Source: JABJAG01 sp038137215 (GTDB taxonomy: Bacteria > Pseudomonadota > Alphaproteobacteria > UBA6615). Taken from it: a DNA stretch of 64,000 nt. The stretch covers positions 62,001-126,000 of the forward strand of contig JAYQBG010000002.1 of the NCBI GenBank assembly GCA_038137215.1, read 5' to 3'. Shown here one piece after another: positions 8,772 to 18,547 of the stretch (positions are counted from its first letter, which is position 1; each line of letters starts with the position of its first letter). Position numbers and translations under genes: made by a program. The notes beneath the pieces were generated by a model, which saw only the letters and a list, made by a program, of their open reading frames with translations, searched no databases and was not told where the DNA came from.

Positions 8772-10361
8772 TCAGAAGCCCCGCGCGGCCCCGTCGCTGC
8801 GCGGATCGAACCCGGCCTCGATCATACCGTCGGGGCGGCGGACCAGCGCGCCGGCATGGCCCATGAGGTCGCTATAGGGCTCGACCACCTCCACATCCTG
8901 ACCGGCCGTCCGCAGCGCTTCGATCACCGCATCGGGAAAACGGGATTCGATTTTCAGATTGGTGCTGTCACTGCCCCAGGTCCGGCCCAGCAGCCAGCGC
9001 GGCGCCGTGATCGCCTGCTGCACGGGCTGTCCGTAGCGGACAATGCGATTGAACACCGCCGCCTGGGTCTGGGGCTGACCCTCACCGCCCATGGTGCCGT
9101 AGGAAATCACCCGCCCGTCATCGAGCCGCGCCATGGCCGGGTTGAGGGTGTGGAACGGCTTGCGTCCCGGCTGCAGCGGGTTGAGGGCGTCCGGGTCGAG
9201 GGCGAAGCTCGCGCCGCGGTTCTGCCAGGTGATACCGGTTTCGGGCAGAACCACACCGGAGCCGAATTCCCAATAGACGCTCTGGATGAAACTCACCGCA
9301 TTGCCATGGCGATCCATCACGCCCATCCAGATGGTATCGCTGTCGGTGCCCCCGCGCTTCCAGGCCGAGGCCTTCCGGGGGTCGATCCCGGCGGCCAGTT
9401 CCGCCACGACCGCTTCGGTCAGGAAGGATTCCGGCGGGGCGCTCATGAAAGCTTCGTCGGTGATGTGACGATCCCGAATGGCAAAGGCTTGCTTGCTGGC
9501 CTCGACCAGCAGATGCACAAAATCGAAGCCATCGGCCTCGGCGCAATCCATTTTTTCAAAAGCACCCAGGATCAGCAACGAGGCCAGTCCCTGAGTTGGC
9601 GGCCGCATGTTGTAAACCGTCGCATCGCCCACACGCAGCGAGAGCGGCGTGACCGCTTTGGCCTGATGCGAAGCCAGATCGCTGCCATGGACCGGGCTGC
9701 CCACACGCTCCAGATCGACGGCAATCGCGCGGGCCAGATCGCCCCGGTAGAAATCCTCGGTGCCGGCACGGCCGATCTGTTCGAGCGTGGCCGAAAGCCG
9801 CGGTTGCCGGAACACATTACCGCATGCCGGAATGTCTCCGCCGGGCGTATAGACCTCGGCAAAGCCTGTGGCCGGGCCCATTTCCGGGAGCTTCTCCGCG
9901 GTCAGTCGCACCTGACCTTCGGTCACGGCGACGCCGTCACGGGCGTAGCCGACCGCATCAGCCAGCAACCGGTCGAGCGGCATCTGCCCGCCCCATTGGT
10001 CGGCCATCTGCTTGGCCAGCCCCCAGCCGGAGATTGTGCCGGCCACGGTCAGGGCCGCCAGCGGTCCGCGCGAGGGGACCGCTTCCAGGCCTTCGTCCCG
10101 ATAGCGCGCGATGGTGGCACCACTGCCGGCTGCCCCGCAGGCATCGATGGCAACAGGATCACCCTCGGCCGGTGAGATCACCCAGAAGCCATCGCCCCCT
10201 ATCGAATTCATGTGCGGATAGACCACGGCGATGGACGCGGCCGCTGCGATCATCGCTTCCAGCGCATTGCCGCCTTCGCGTAGCACGGCGAGACCGGTTT
10301 CCGCGGCCAGATGATGGGGCGCCACAACCATTCCGTTGGCGGCATAGGTGGATTTCAACAT
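8772..10361 (-). CDS. gamma-glutamyltransferase family hydrolase
   Basis: A 529-residue Ntn-hydrolase of the gamma-glutamyltranspeptidase family, which cleaves gamma-glutamyl amides and self-processes at a threonine. The N-terminus has GGNALEAMIAAAASIAVVYPHMNSIGGDGF, diagnostic of the family. Sequence around SDTIWMGVMDRHGNAVSFIQS aligns with the autoprocessing site, and the Thr there is the expected nucleophile. GTMGGEGQPQTQA near the C-terminus matches the GSPGG-like region. No signal peptide is seen at the chosen start, whereas true GGTs are periplasmic, so a cytoplasmic acylase-type role is possible. It heads a leftward run into the broken methyltransferase and the CMD-like gene. Confidence 0.88.
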   Translation of the reverse strand: MLKSTYAANGMVVAPHHLAAETGLAVLREGGNALEAMIAAAASIAVVYPHMNSIGGDGFWVISPAEGDPVAIDACGAAGSGATIARYRDEGLEAVPSRGPLAALTVAGTISGWGLAKQMADQWGGQMPLDRLLADAVGYARDGVAVTEGQVRLTAEKLPEMGPATGFAEVYTPGGDIPACGNVFRQPRLSATLEQIGRAGTEDFYRGDLARAIAVDLERVGSPVHGSDLASHQAKAVTPLSLRVGDATVYNMRPPTQGLASLLILGAFEKMDCAEADGFDFVHLLVEASKQAFAIRDRHITDEAFMSAPPESFLTEAVVAELAAGIDPRKASAWKRGGTDSDTIWMGVMDRHGNAVSFIQSVYWEFGSGVVLPETGITWQNRGASFALDPDALNPLQPGRKPFHTLNPAMARLDDGRVISYGTMGGEGQPQTQAAVFNRIVRYGQPVQQAITAPRWLLGRTWGSDSTNLKIESRFPDAVIEALRTAGQDVEVVEPYSDLMGHAGALVRRPDGMIEAGFDPRSDGAARGF

Positions 10362-10437
10362 GGGTCTCGAACCTCAAACAAAAACGGGCGGCACCAGTGG
10401 TACCGCCCGAAAGGGTCCGCAGCAATGGTGCGAACTC

Positions 10438-11010
10438 TCAAACGTTGAAAGGCGGAATTTCGTAGCCCGGCTCAATTGGAATTTTGACCGTGTTGATGAA
10501 CCTTGCAAGCATTCCGTAATAGCCGATCATGACGGTCAGATCGACGAAGCCTTCATTGCCGAAGGTCTCCTTCAGCGCGTCCACCATCTCGTCGGTGATC
10601 TCTTCGTTCCGGGTGAGCATCCGCGCGTATTTGGTCGCGAGACCGATCTCGCCCGGTTCCTGTTCGATTTCTGGTGTGCCAACCTTCTTGAGGAGTTCCT
10701 CGGAAGCGCCGGCTTTTGCCGCTACCGCGTGATGGTGCACCCATTCATAAACGCAACGCAGTTCCTGTGCGACGGTCAGAATCACATATTCACGCAGCGC
10801 GTCGTCGAACGATGTCCCGTATCGCACATGGGCGCCAACCGGACAGACGGTGGCCATGGCCGCCGGGCTGTTGGCCAACAGGGCGAAGACGTTCGGCATG
10901 ACATCCATCCCGCGCGTGCGCAGAACTTCGTCATAGTCACTCAGATTCACGGCGGGGCAATCCTCGCGCTCGATGCGCTGCAAATGGCAGCCTTCCAGTG
11001 ATGTGGGCAC
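10438..11010 (-). CDS. carboxymuconolactone decarboxylase family protein
   Basis: A 190-residue CMD-superfamily protein. The open frame extends to 11148, but the GTG at 11010 has a perfect GGAGGA site six bases upstream. Alignment to its paralogue at 57499-58056 also begins close to this point (RIEREDCPAVNLSDYDEVL against YVAREDFPADQIGIYDHIL). Both proteins share the core VGAHVRY...ALREYVILTVAQELRCVYEWVHH and the end VDLTVMIGYYGMLARFIN. No AhpD-type CxxC is present. The substrate is unknown; a lactone decarboxylase or small-molecule isomerase role is inferred only from the family. Confidence 0.84.
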   Translation of the reverse strand: MPTSLEGCHLQRIEREDCPAVNLSDYDEVLRTRGMDVMPNVFALLANSPAAMATVCPVGAHVRYGTSFDDALREYVILTVAQELRCVYEWVHHHAVAAKAGASEELLKKVGTPEIEQEPGEIGLATKYARMLTRNEEITDEMVDALKETFGNEGFVDLTVMIGYYGMLARFINTVKIPIEPGYEIPPFNV

Positions 11011-11234
11011 GGGTATCCTCCAGTCAGGTCTTACGATGCGCGCCAGGGTCTCTCCGACCCGCGCGTGCGGTGCATTTGGAACAAACACCTTTGTACACAA
11101 CTGGTCAACGCCATGCGTGTTCCGATCCAGAAAAACACTGTGGGCCATGGTGAGCAGGCGTTACAGCGTGCGATTCTGCTTGAAAACCGGCTCCGGCACC
11201 CACTATCTGGTCCGTACCAACCGAAAGGGAGACT

Positions 11235-11636
11235 ATGAACAGCTCTTGGACTATCCGACCTGCCTGGACGCCCGTGACCATCGCAATCATGGTCGTCGGC
11301 TTCATCATCGCCTGGCCGATCGGCCTGGCCGCGCTTGCCTATATCCTTTGGGGTGACAGGCTGCATACGGCACTGGATGAAGCGCGTTATCGCTGGTCGA
11401 GCGAAAGCTCGGGCGACAGCGGAAACCTGGCGTTTGACGATTACCGCGAGCGTGAGCTCAAGCGGCTTGAGGAAGAGCGCCGCAAGCTGGACGGCATGCG
11501 CGCCGAATTCGATCGCTTCATGCAGGAACTGCGCCGCTCCAAGGACAAGGAAGAGTTCGATCGTTTCATTTCCGAACGCGATCGCCGGGACAGCAAGGAT
11601 TTCGGCGGCGCCGCACCCGACGGCGCATCGGCCTGA
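11235..11636 (+). CDS. DUF2852 membrane protein
   Basis: A 133-residue protein recognisable as the alphaproteobacterial DUF2852 family. One long hydrophobic helix near the N-terminus (VTIAIMVVGFIIAWPIGLAALAYILWGD) is followed by a charged coiled-coil segment, RERELKRLEEERRKLDGMRAEFDRFMQELRRSKDKEEFDRF shortened here to its key pattern of heptad Leu/Met residues. A GGGAGA site lies upstream of the ATG. The function is unknown. A strong intrinsic terminator follows 27 bases after the stop, so this appears to be a single-gene transcript. Confidence 0.85.
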   Translation: MNSSWTIRPAWTPVTIAIMVVGFIIAWPIGLAALAYILWGDRLHTALDEARYRWSSESSGDSGNLAFDDYRERELKRLEEERRKLDGMRAEFDRFMQELRRSKDKEEFDRFISERDRRDSKDFGGAAPDGASA

Positions 11637-11663
11637 AGACAGGTCACGTTTGACACCAGCAAG

Positions 11664-11690
11664 GGCGGAGCCAAAAGCTCCGCCTTTTTT
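11664..11690 (+). terminator. intrinsic terminator after the DUF2852 gene
   Basis: A perfect eight-base-pair stem GGCGGAGC / GCTCCGCC with a CAAAA loop is followed directly by six T. It lies 27 bases after the DUF2852 stop codon. Confidence 0.93.
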
Positions 11691-11809
11691 ATTGCGCACC
11701 GCGCAGAAACGTGAACCACCATATCCGCCTCGGATATGCTAAAGCCATGAGCATCGGGAGCCTGTAACTGGCAGAACAGGCGACGAGAGACACGGGGGGA
11801 AGAACCGGT

Positions 11810-12865
11810 ATGAGCGAGACAGCACCGGCACGCATCGGCGCCTTTGCAGGGGCGGTCCTGATCGCTGCCCTGACCATCTTCTTTCTAGTCGAAGGACGGG
11901 AGTTGCTGATCCCGATCGCGGTCGCCATCGTGATCTGGTACCTGCTGAACGCGCTGGCCAACTTCTTTGACCGTATTCCTGTCGTGGGTGAAAAAATCCC
12001 CCACTGGATCACGCTTATTTTCGCCGTGATCGTTGTCCTGATTGCGCTGGCCCTGGTGGTCGAACTAATCAGCGACAACATCGCACAGGTAGCCGCGGCC
12101 GCGCCCATCTATCAGGTGAATTTCGAACGGCTGGTTGTCAGCGCGTCCCAGTTTGCCGGTTTCCAGGAACCCCCGGATATCACCAAGGTGATCGACGAGA
12201 TCAACATCCGCGCCCTGATCGCCGGGCTGGCCTCCACCGTGGCCGGCTTTGCGGGCTCCCTGGGCATTGTTCTGGTATATGTGCTGTTTCTGCTGATCGA
12301 ACAGGGCAGCTTCGAGAAGAAACTCAACGCCCTGTTCCCGAACGCGGAAAAACGCCAGGACGTGCGGGACCTGCTGCACCGGATGCAGGTGCAGATTCAG
12401 TCCTATGTGGCGATCAAGACACTCGCCAGCGTGGCCACGGGCCTGATCAGCTATGGCATCCTGCTGATTGTCGGGGTGGATTTCGCCGCCTTCTGGGGCT
12501 TCGTGATCTTCCTGCTGAATTATATTCCGACCATCGGATCCCTGCTCGGCATCCTTCTGCCGACCCTGCTGGCCGTGGTTCAGTTCGCCAGCGCCGGTCC
12601 GGTGCTGGCGGTCCTGATCGGCGGTGGACTGACCCAGTTCGTGATCGGCAATATCGTCGAACCGCGCCTCATGGGCACATCGCTGAATATCTCGCCCCTG
12701 GTGGTGCTGATCTCGCTGGCGGTCTGGGGCAGCATCTGGGGCCTGGCGGGGATGTTCCTGTCGGTGCCGCTGACGATGATTGCGATGATCATGTTTTCCT
12801 ATTTCCAACCCACCCGGCCGATTGCGATCATGCTGTCGGGCGATGGTGAAATCGACACCCGGTGA
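11810..12865 (+). CDS. AI-2E family transporter (PerM-like)
   Basis: A 351-residue polytopic membrane protein of the AI-2 exporter / PerM family. It shows two N-terminal helices, a soluble helical stretch of about 60 residues, then clustered C-terminal helices. The stretch GFVIFLLNYIPTIGSLLGILLP with the FLLNYIPTIGS motif and the late IVEPRLMGTSLNISPLVVLISL are characteristic. A GGGGGGAAG ribosome site precedes the ATG. Family members export AI-2 or act in Na+/H+ exchange; which applies here cannot be told. Confidence 0.9.
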   Translation: MSETAPARIGAFAGAVLIAALTIFFLVEGRELLIPIAVAIVIWYLLNALANFFDRIPVVGEKIPHWITLIFAVIVVLIALALVVELISDNIAQVAAAAPIYQVNFERLVVSASQFAGFQEPPDITKVIDEINIRALIAGLASTVAGFAGSLGIVLVYVLFLLIEQGSFEKKLNALFPNAEKRQDVRDLLHRMQVQIQSYVAIKTLASVATGLISYGILLIVGVDFAAFWGFVIFLLNYIPTIGSLLGILLPTLLAVVQFASAGPVLAVLIGGGLTQFVIGNIVEPRLMGTSLNISPLVVLISLAVWGSIWGLAGMFLSVPLTMIAMIMFSYFQPTRPIAIMLSGDGEIDTR

Positions 12866-12892
12866 GACGCGAAAGGGTCAGGGGCATACCGA

Positions 12893-13192
12893 ATGACTGA
12901 TAAGCACGAACATGATGTGGGCGAGCATGCGCTCGGCGAGATCCAGGCCTTTCTAGCCAAGGCCCAGGGCATGCCATTGATGTCGGTCAAGGATATTGCC
13001 GAACAGTTCCGGGTCCAGGCGATGCTCGCCAAAACCACGCCGCGCCGCAGAAAGGTGTTCGATGCGATCGCCGACTAATGCGAACACGCCTACGAGCTGC
13101 GCACGAAAGCCGAACACAAGAAGGACGACGATGACGGGATCGGCGGTACGGTGCGCGCCATCCTCGACAATTTCGACGGCGACGACGAATAG
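12893..13192 (+). pseudogene. small hypothetical ORF interrupted by in-frame TAA
   Basis: The ATG at 12893 opens a 61-codon frame (starting MTDKHEHDVGEHALGEIQAF) that ends at a TAA at 13076-13078. The same frame then continues with typical GC-rich coding usage for 37 more codons (CEHAYELRTKAEHKKDDDD ... LDNFDGDDE) to TAG at 13190. The continuous reading on both sides of the stop suggests a protein of about 99 residues broken by a nonsense change. It is strongly charged, with an acidic C-terminus, and has no family I recognise. It lies 27 bases after the transporter gene and may have shared its transcript. A genuine 61-residue product cannot be excluded. Confidence 0.55.
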
Positions 13193-13216
13193 AGCGGCTC
13201 ACCCCTGGATGGCAGT

Positions 13217-15556
13217 TTACTCGGCCGCCTGCGCGCTGCCCTTGTCGATCAGTTCGGTCAGATATTGCGGATCGACCGGATAGTAGTCGATCTCCACAGC
13301 AAACTCTTCCAGCGCATTCTCGATTGCGGCAACGATCGCGGCCGCCGCCGGGATGGTCCCGCCTTCGCCCGCACCCTTTACGCCCAGCGAATTGAGCGGT
13401 GACGGCGTTTCCATATGGGTGACATCAATACGCGGCATCTCGCTGGCCAGCGGCAGCAGATACTCACCATAGTTCATGGTCAGTGGTTGACCCTGATCGT
13501 CATAGATCATGCGTTCGAACAATGCGTTACCGATGCCATGGACGACCCCGCCCACAATCTGGCCATGGACCACCATGGGATTGATCATCACACCACAATC
13601 ATGGGCAACAGAGTAACGCAGCACCTTCACCTCACCGGTACCGGGATCGACCTCCACTTCCGCGACGTTCGAACCACACGCAATCGGTGAACCGCTCGAC
13701 CCGTCATAGGAGGTCGCTTCGAGCACCGGATCGAAACCCGTGGGAACGCGCATCGCCGACATGGGGGTCAGCTGCATGGCAAGTTCGCCCAATGTGATCG
13801 ACAGGTCCGGCGCGCCGTTTACGCGAACCACCCCGTCCTCGATATCCAGATCGGCCTCAGATGCCTCAAGAACCTCTGCGGCCAGCTTCAGGGCCTTTTC
13901 GCGAACCTGAAAGGCGGCGTCATGGGCCGACGGTCCCACATTCGCAGCGACACGGCTGCCAATGGTCCCGACACCATGAGCGAACTTCGCCGTATCCGCG
14001 GACTCGAACATGATATCTTCCGGTTTCACGCCCAGATTACCGGCCACGATCATGGCGATCATCGTGTGGTGCCCCTGGCCCTGGCTGGCAGCACCGGTCC
14101 GGACGGCAACCTTGCCCGATGCCTCGACGCGCACGGTTGTTCCCTCATAGGGGCCCATGCCGGTGTCCTCGATACACGACGACACGCCAATACCAAGGTA
14201 CCGGCCTTCGGAACGGGCGGCCGCCTGCCGCTCCTTGAAACTGTTGTAGTCCGACAGCTCGAGAACCTTGTCGAGCAGAGCCTCGTAGTCACCGCTGTCA
14301 TAGATGCACGGCACCCCGCCACGGAGCTTCGCTCCGGTCTCGTAGGGCATCTGGTCCGAACGAACGAAATTCCGCCGACGCACTTCAGCAGGATCGATGT
14401 TCAACTCCCGCGACACCACCTGGATCATCCGTTCGACAGCATAGATCCCACAGGGTCGCCCCGCACCACGCACCGGAGAATTCGGGACCGTGTTGGTGAA
14501 TACGATGTCCACACCCACATCAATGGCCGGAATGGAATACGCCCCCGGCAACGGTGTGAGCGAACTGTTGGGCAACAGGATGCCGTAGGGAATATAGGCG
14601 CCATTTTCATGGGTCACGGTCCCACGCAGGCCGAGAATTTTTCCTTCAGCCGTGCACGCGACTTCCAGATCCCAGTGCTGGTCGCGCTGGGTCGTGGTGG
14701 CCATAAAATGCTCCCGGCGATCCTCGATCCACTTGACCGGGCGCTCCATGAAACGCGCCGCCAGCGTGATCGCGATCTCCTCGGGATAGAATCCGGCCTT
14801 CGGTCCGAAGCCACCGCCCACATCCGGGGCAATCACACGGACACGCTCTTCGGATTCGCCCAGCCAGGTGGCGAGCGCCCGGCGGATCAGATAGGGCGAC
14901 TGGGCCGAGGTCCAGAGGGTCAGCCCGTCGCCCCAGGGGTCGTCACGGGCAATGACACCGCGCGTCTCCATGGAATGACAACCGCCGCGGTGCTGCATAA
15001 ACCGGGCGGAAAACACGTGATCGGCTTTCGAGAAAGACTCCTCGATATCGCCGAAACTCGAGCGCATCTTGCCCATCAGATTCGATGTGGTGTCTGCATG
15101 GGCCAGCGGCGCGCCGTCATCCAGCGCCGTCATGATATCCACCACCGCCGGGAGCGCTTCGTAATCCACGTCGATCAGCGCAAGCGCGTCCTCGGCAATC
15201 GCCCGGCTATCGGCCACCACCATGGCGACGGCCTCACCCACATAGCAGACCTCGTCCCGGGCCAGCGGGTACTGGGTCTTGTTCTGGTCGATGACCGGCG
15301 CCGGATAGAGCTGGTTCATCCGGTGCGCGTATTTTTCACCGAAATCGGCATGGACGAACACCCGATGCACGCCCGGCAATTCGGCCGCACGGGAGGTATC
15401 AATCGACCGAATTCTGGCATGCGCCATCGGGGACCGCAGGAAAGCTGCGTGAAGCAAGCCCTCCATGGTGATGTCATCGACGTAGCGTCCATGGCCGGTC
15501 AGCAGCCGGGGATCTTCCATGCGCTGAACTTCCGCGCCCAAGTAACGAACACCCAT
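13217..15556 (-). CDS. molybdopterin-binding subunit of a xanthine dehydrogenase / CO dehydrogenase-like hydroxylase
   Basis: A 779-residue large subunit of the molybdenum hydroxylase family, labelled CoxL-like. It has the N-terminal a/b hammerhead domain (LLTGHGRYVDDI) and the Mo-cofactor domains with APDVGGGFGPK and GAASQGQGHHT. The active-site loop reads NSPVRGAGRP, resembling the form II AYRGAGR motif rather than the AYRCSFR loop of true CO dehydrogenase, so CO oxidation is not supported. GVKGAGEGG near residue 730 carries the conserved catalytic Glu. I chose the ATG at 15556, preceded by GGGAG and four bases after the small-subunit stop; the frame extends further but is non-conserved. 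It is the third enzyme gene of a 4-gene operon. Confidence 0.9.
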   Translation of the reverse strand: MGVRYLGAEVQRMEDPRLLTGHGRYVDDITMEGLLHAAFLRSPMAHARIRSIDTSRAAELPGVHRVFVHADFGEKYAHRMNQLYPAPVIDQNKTQYPLARDEVCYVGEAVAMVVADSRAIAEDALALIDVDYEALPAVVDIMTALDDGAPLAHADTTSNLMGKMRSSFGDIEESFSKADHVFSARFMQHRGGCHSMETRGVIARDDPWGDGLTLWTSAQSPYLIRRALATWLGESEERVRVIAPDVGGGFGPKAGFYPEEIAITLAARFMERPVKWIEDRREHFMATTTQRDQHWDLEVACTAEGKILGLRGTVTHENGAYIPYGILLPNSSLTPLPGAYSIPAIDVGVDIVFTNTVPNSPVRGAGRPCGIYAVERMIQVVSRELNIDPAEVRRRNFVRSDQMPYETGAKLRGGVPCIYDSGDYEALLDKVLELSDYNSFKERQAAARSEGRYLGIGVSSCIEDTGMGPYEGTTVRVEASGKVAVRTGAASQGQGHHTMIAMIVAGNLGVKPEDIMFESADTAKFAHGVGTIGSRVAANVGPSAHDAAFQVREKALKLAAEVLEASEADLDIEDGVVRVNGAPDLSITLGELAMQLTPMSAMRVPTGFDPVLEATSYDGSSGSPIACGSNVAEVEVDPGTGEVKVLRYSVAHDCGVMINPMVVHGQIVGGVVHGIGNALFERMIYDDQGQPLTMNYGEYLLPLASEMPRIDVTHMETPSPLNSLGVKGAGEGGTIPAAAAIVAAIENALEEFAVEIDYYPVDPQYLTELIDKGSAQAAE

Positions 15557-15560
15557 GGTT

Positions 15561-16046
<486 letters not shown>

Positions 16047-16048
16047 GA

Positions 16049-16915
16049 TCAGGCACCCCCCTTCGCGCGTTCGCCGGCTTTGATGAGGGCGCGTTCCACC
16101 AGCGTCGCGGCAAGCCGCTGGCGATAGGCGGAAGACACATAGGCATCCGACATGGCCTCGATGCCGCGGGCAGTTTCGCCGGCAGCCCTGAATGCATCCG
16201 CCCCAAGGTTTTCGCCGACCAAGGCCGTTTCGGCCTCTACCAGACGCACCGGGCGGACATCCGCACCCCCGATCGAAATGGAAGCGCGGCGGATCGTGTC
16301 ACCGTCCGTTTCCAGCAGTGCGGCCACCGCGATCAGGGCAAAATCGCCGTGGCGGCGGGCGTATTCGACGAAGCCATAGCCGTGGTCCGGCGCCCAGTAG
16401 GGGATCGTCACCTTCGTCAGCAATTCGTCAGGCCCCAGTGTTGGAATCATATAGGCCAGCGGCCACTCGGCGAACGGAATATCGCGCGCACCGTCCGGGC
16501 CCTGGGCCGTCAGCACCGCGTCATAGGCCGCCATGAGGCACGGCAGTTCCGCGGATGGATCAAGGTGACATAGGCTGCCACCGATGGTGCCGCGGTTGCG
16601 GGTCTGGAAATGCCCCACATACTCCAGCGCTTCGGGAATGATCGGGGTTTTCGCCATCACCGCCGGATCGCGTATCAGATCGTGCTGACGGGTCATCGCG
16701 CCGATCTCCAGTGCATCGCCCGTATCGGTCACCCCGGAAAGTCCGGCCACGCCATTCAGATCAATGACATGATCGGGCACAACGAAGCGCATGTTGAGCA
16801 TCGGCATCAGCGACTGACCACCGGCCAGGACCTTGGCGTCCTCGTACTGGCCCAGCAGCGCGACGGCTTCTTCCGGTGTTGCCGGATCGTGATAGATGAA
16901 GGGTACAGGTTTCAT
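16049..16915 (-). CDS. FAD-binding subunit of the molybdenum hydroxylase
   Basis: A 288-residue medium subunit (CoxM-like). The FAD-binding motif AGGQSLMPMLNMR is at residues 32-44, followed by TRNRGTIGGSLCHLDPSAELP, the second flavin signature. The frame extends upstream to 17449, but that part reads in the shadow of the CoxG-like gene. The ATG at 16915 follows an AAGGAG site and fits the family length of about 290. In the complex it would pass electrons from the iron-sulfur subunit to a quinone or other acceptor. Confidence 0.92.
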   Translation of the reverse strand: MKPVPFIYHDPATPEEAVALLGQYEDAKVLAGGQSLMPMLNMRFVVPDHVIDLNGVAGLSGVTDTGDALEIGAMTRQHDLIRDPAVMAKTPIIPEALEYVGHFQTRNRGTIGGSLCHLDPSAELPCLMAAYDAVLTAQGPDGARDIPFAEWPLAYMIPTLGPDELLTKVTIPYWAPDHGYGFVEYARRHGDFALIAVAALLETDGDTIRRASISIGGADVRPVRLVEAETALVGENLGADAFRAAGETARGIEAMSDAYVSSAYRQRLAATLVERALIKAGERAKGGA

Positions 16916-16929
16916 GTGGGTCTCCTTCC

Positions 16930-17532
16930 CTACCGCTTGCCGCGGATCATCGCCCAGATCGCCCGGAAGAACAGGCTGATAACGGAAATGCTGTTGTCGG
17001 ACGAGGCCGCTTCGGCGGCCGGCTGCGAAACTGGTTCTGTAGCTGTGGCATCCCCTGTCGTCCCGGCGGGCGCGCCGGCATCGGTGCCAATTTCGGCTTC
17101 GAGGTTCGTGGCAAAATCGGAAATGATCTGACTGGCAATGGCGTCGATCAGACCCGATGCGCGGCCGTACTGGGCCACCGACCCGGTCAGGTTCAGCTCG
17201 GTCGCGATATCGACCCGGGTCTGCCCGCCATCCTCGACCAGCGCGAAAACAACATCGGCTTCCGCCGCGCCGCGGCCCTTGGTGTCGTTGCCGGCGGCGT
17301 GAACGGTGGCTGTGCGCGCTGCCGCGTCCAGTTCGGTGATTTCGGCGGTGCCGGAGAATGTCAGATTGACCGGGCCGACCCGCAGTTTGGCGTTGCCCTT
17401 GTAGCTGTGTTCGCCGACCACTTCGGTCAGTTCGGCCCCCGGCATGCACGGTGCGATTCTCGGCACATCAAGTAGAACCTGCCATGCCACGTCCGGCGCT
17501 GCCGGCACCGTAAAGCTGTTGTTGAGCTGCAT
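16930..17532 (-). CDS. CoxG-like SRPBCC protein
   Basis: A 200-residue protein of the CO dehydrogenase subunit G family. The N-terminal 150 residues are an SRPBCC (START-like) domain beginning MQLNNSFTVPAAPDVAWQVLLD and containing CMPGAEL and YKGNAKLRVGP. A low-complexity Ala/Thr linker leads to a hydrophobic tail (ISVISLFFRAIWAMI) that probably anchors it to the inner membrane. In Oligotropha-type systems CoxG recruits the hydroxylase to the membrane, so the same role for the enzyme encoded just downstream is likely. It is the first gene of the operon coxG-M-S-L. Confidence 0.88.
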   Translation of the reverse strand: MQLNNSFTVPAAPDVAWQVLLDVPRIAPCMPGAELTEVVGEHSYKGNAKLRVGPVNLTFSGTAEITELDAAARTATVHAAGNDTKGRGAAEADVVFALVEDGGQTRVDIATELNLTGSVAQYGRASGLIDAIASQIISDFATNLEAEIGTDAGAPAGTTGDATATEPVSQPAAEAASSDNSISVISLFFRAIWAMIRGKR

Positions 17533-17642
17533 TTGCCACCCTGTTGCTTGAATTCCGTGTCACAGGCGCGTTGCAGCACCCTTCGCGAAAGACTCGAAAC
17601 TAATTTTCTTATTGTAGAATCGCAACCGCCGATCGGTGAATT

Positions 17643-18464
17643 TTACAGCCCGTCATCCTGGCCATGGACGTGATATCCGATCTCGCGTGACGGCGAGCGG
17701 CCCGCGCTGTCCACGCCGGTCGGCAGCCAGGCGCAGACATTGGCCCCCGGCGACCAGATGGTTTCACACGGTCCGGGCACGAAAAACTCCACGAACACGA
17801 AATCGTCGTCCGACTGATTGATGAAGGCATGGGGCTCGTGCTCATAGTTGTAGAGCACGTCGCCGGCTTCGAGCACATGGCCGGTGCCGTCGAGCAGGGC
17901 CGTCCCGCGCCCGGAGATCACGTACTGGAAATGCTCAGCCCCCACATGGTGGTGCTCGGGCGCGGATGCGCCAGGCGGGTAGCTGATCATCTCGCCCTTG
18001 AAGGCATGGGTCCCGGCCAGCTTCGGTGTGGCCATGTACACGCGGGTGCGCGCATCGTGCTCGGATTCGAGCACCGGCTCGCGGCGCCAGTCCACCTGGC
18101 GCGGCTCGCGCGGCATGGCATCGATCTGCGGATCGAAGCGGACCGCCTCGGGGATGCGCGAGACAAGCAGTTCCGCCCCCTGCTCACCGGCGAGCAGATC
18201 ACCGGCAAAGCCCATCGGCAGGAAGGTCACCAGCTCCGGCGATACGGCCATATCGCCCAGCGTGCCGTCTCCCGAGAGCGCCTGCACCCAGCCCACCATC
18301 TCCGCATCGAGCGCGAGTTCAAGGCCGGCGTTCGGTTTCAGGGACACCCGTTCGAGGAAGATACGGTCATTGCCGATGACATCCGGCGTGAGGAGCGCGA
18401 CCACACTGCAGCCCGGCGCAACCTCTGCGGATGTCTGTTCGGAACTTCGCACGATGACAGGCAT
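17643..18464 (-). CDS. cupin-domain protein
   Basis: A 273-residue protein with a clear C-terminal cupin. PEHHHVGAEHFQYVISGRG gives the first metal-binding motif (three His and a Glu), and LEAGDVLYNYEHEPHAFINQS gives the second motif with the fourth His. The N-terminal half looks like a second, degenerate cupin-like domain without metal ligands. I chose the ATG at 18464 because upstream sequence in this frame belongs to the tRNA gene. Substrate is unknown. Adjacency to the molybdenum hydroxylase operon, in the same orientation with a 110-base gap, makes a shared catabolic role possible. Confidence 0.82.
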   Translation of the reverse strand: MPVIVRSSEQTSAEVAPGCSVVALLTPDVIGNDRIFLERVSLKPNAGLELALDAEMVGWVQALSGDGTLGDMAVSPELVTFLPMGFAGDLLAGEQGAELLVSRIPEAVRFDPQIDAMPREPRQVDWRREPVLESEHDARTRVYMATPKLAGTHAFKGEMISYPPGASAPEHHHVGAEHFQYVISGRGTALLDGTGHVLEAGDVLYNYEHEPHAFINQSDDDFVFVEFFVPGPCETIWSPGANVCAWLPTGVDSAGRSPSREIGYHVHGQDDGL

Positions 18465-18547
18465 GGCGTATCTCCCTGATGAACCGGGTCTCCAGGCCCC
18501 GAACAGTTGATCTGGCCCGGATTGCTGTGAAACAGCGCGAATAGAAT

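Noticed and set aside
8856..10175. 439-codon plus-strand frame opposite the gamma-glutamyltransferase-like gene
   Set aside because: Shadow of a real gene; no start context or conserved motif.
10438..11148. Longer start (11148) for the CMD-like protein
   Set aside because: The GTG at 11010 has a perfect GGAGGA site and alignment with the 57.5 kb paralogue begins there.
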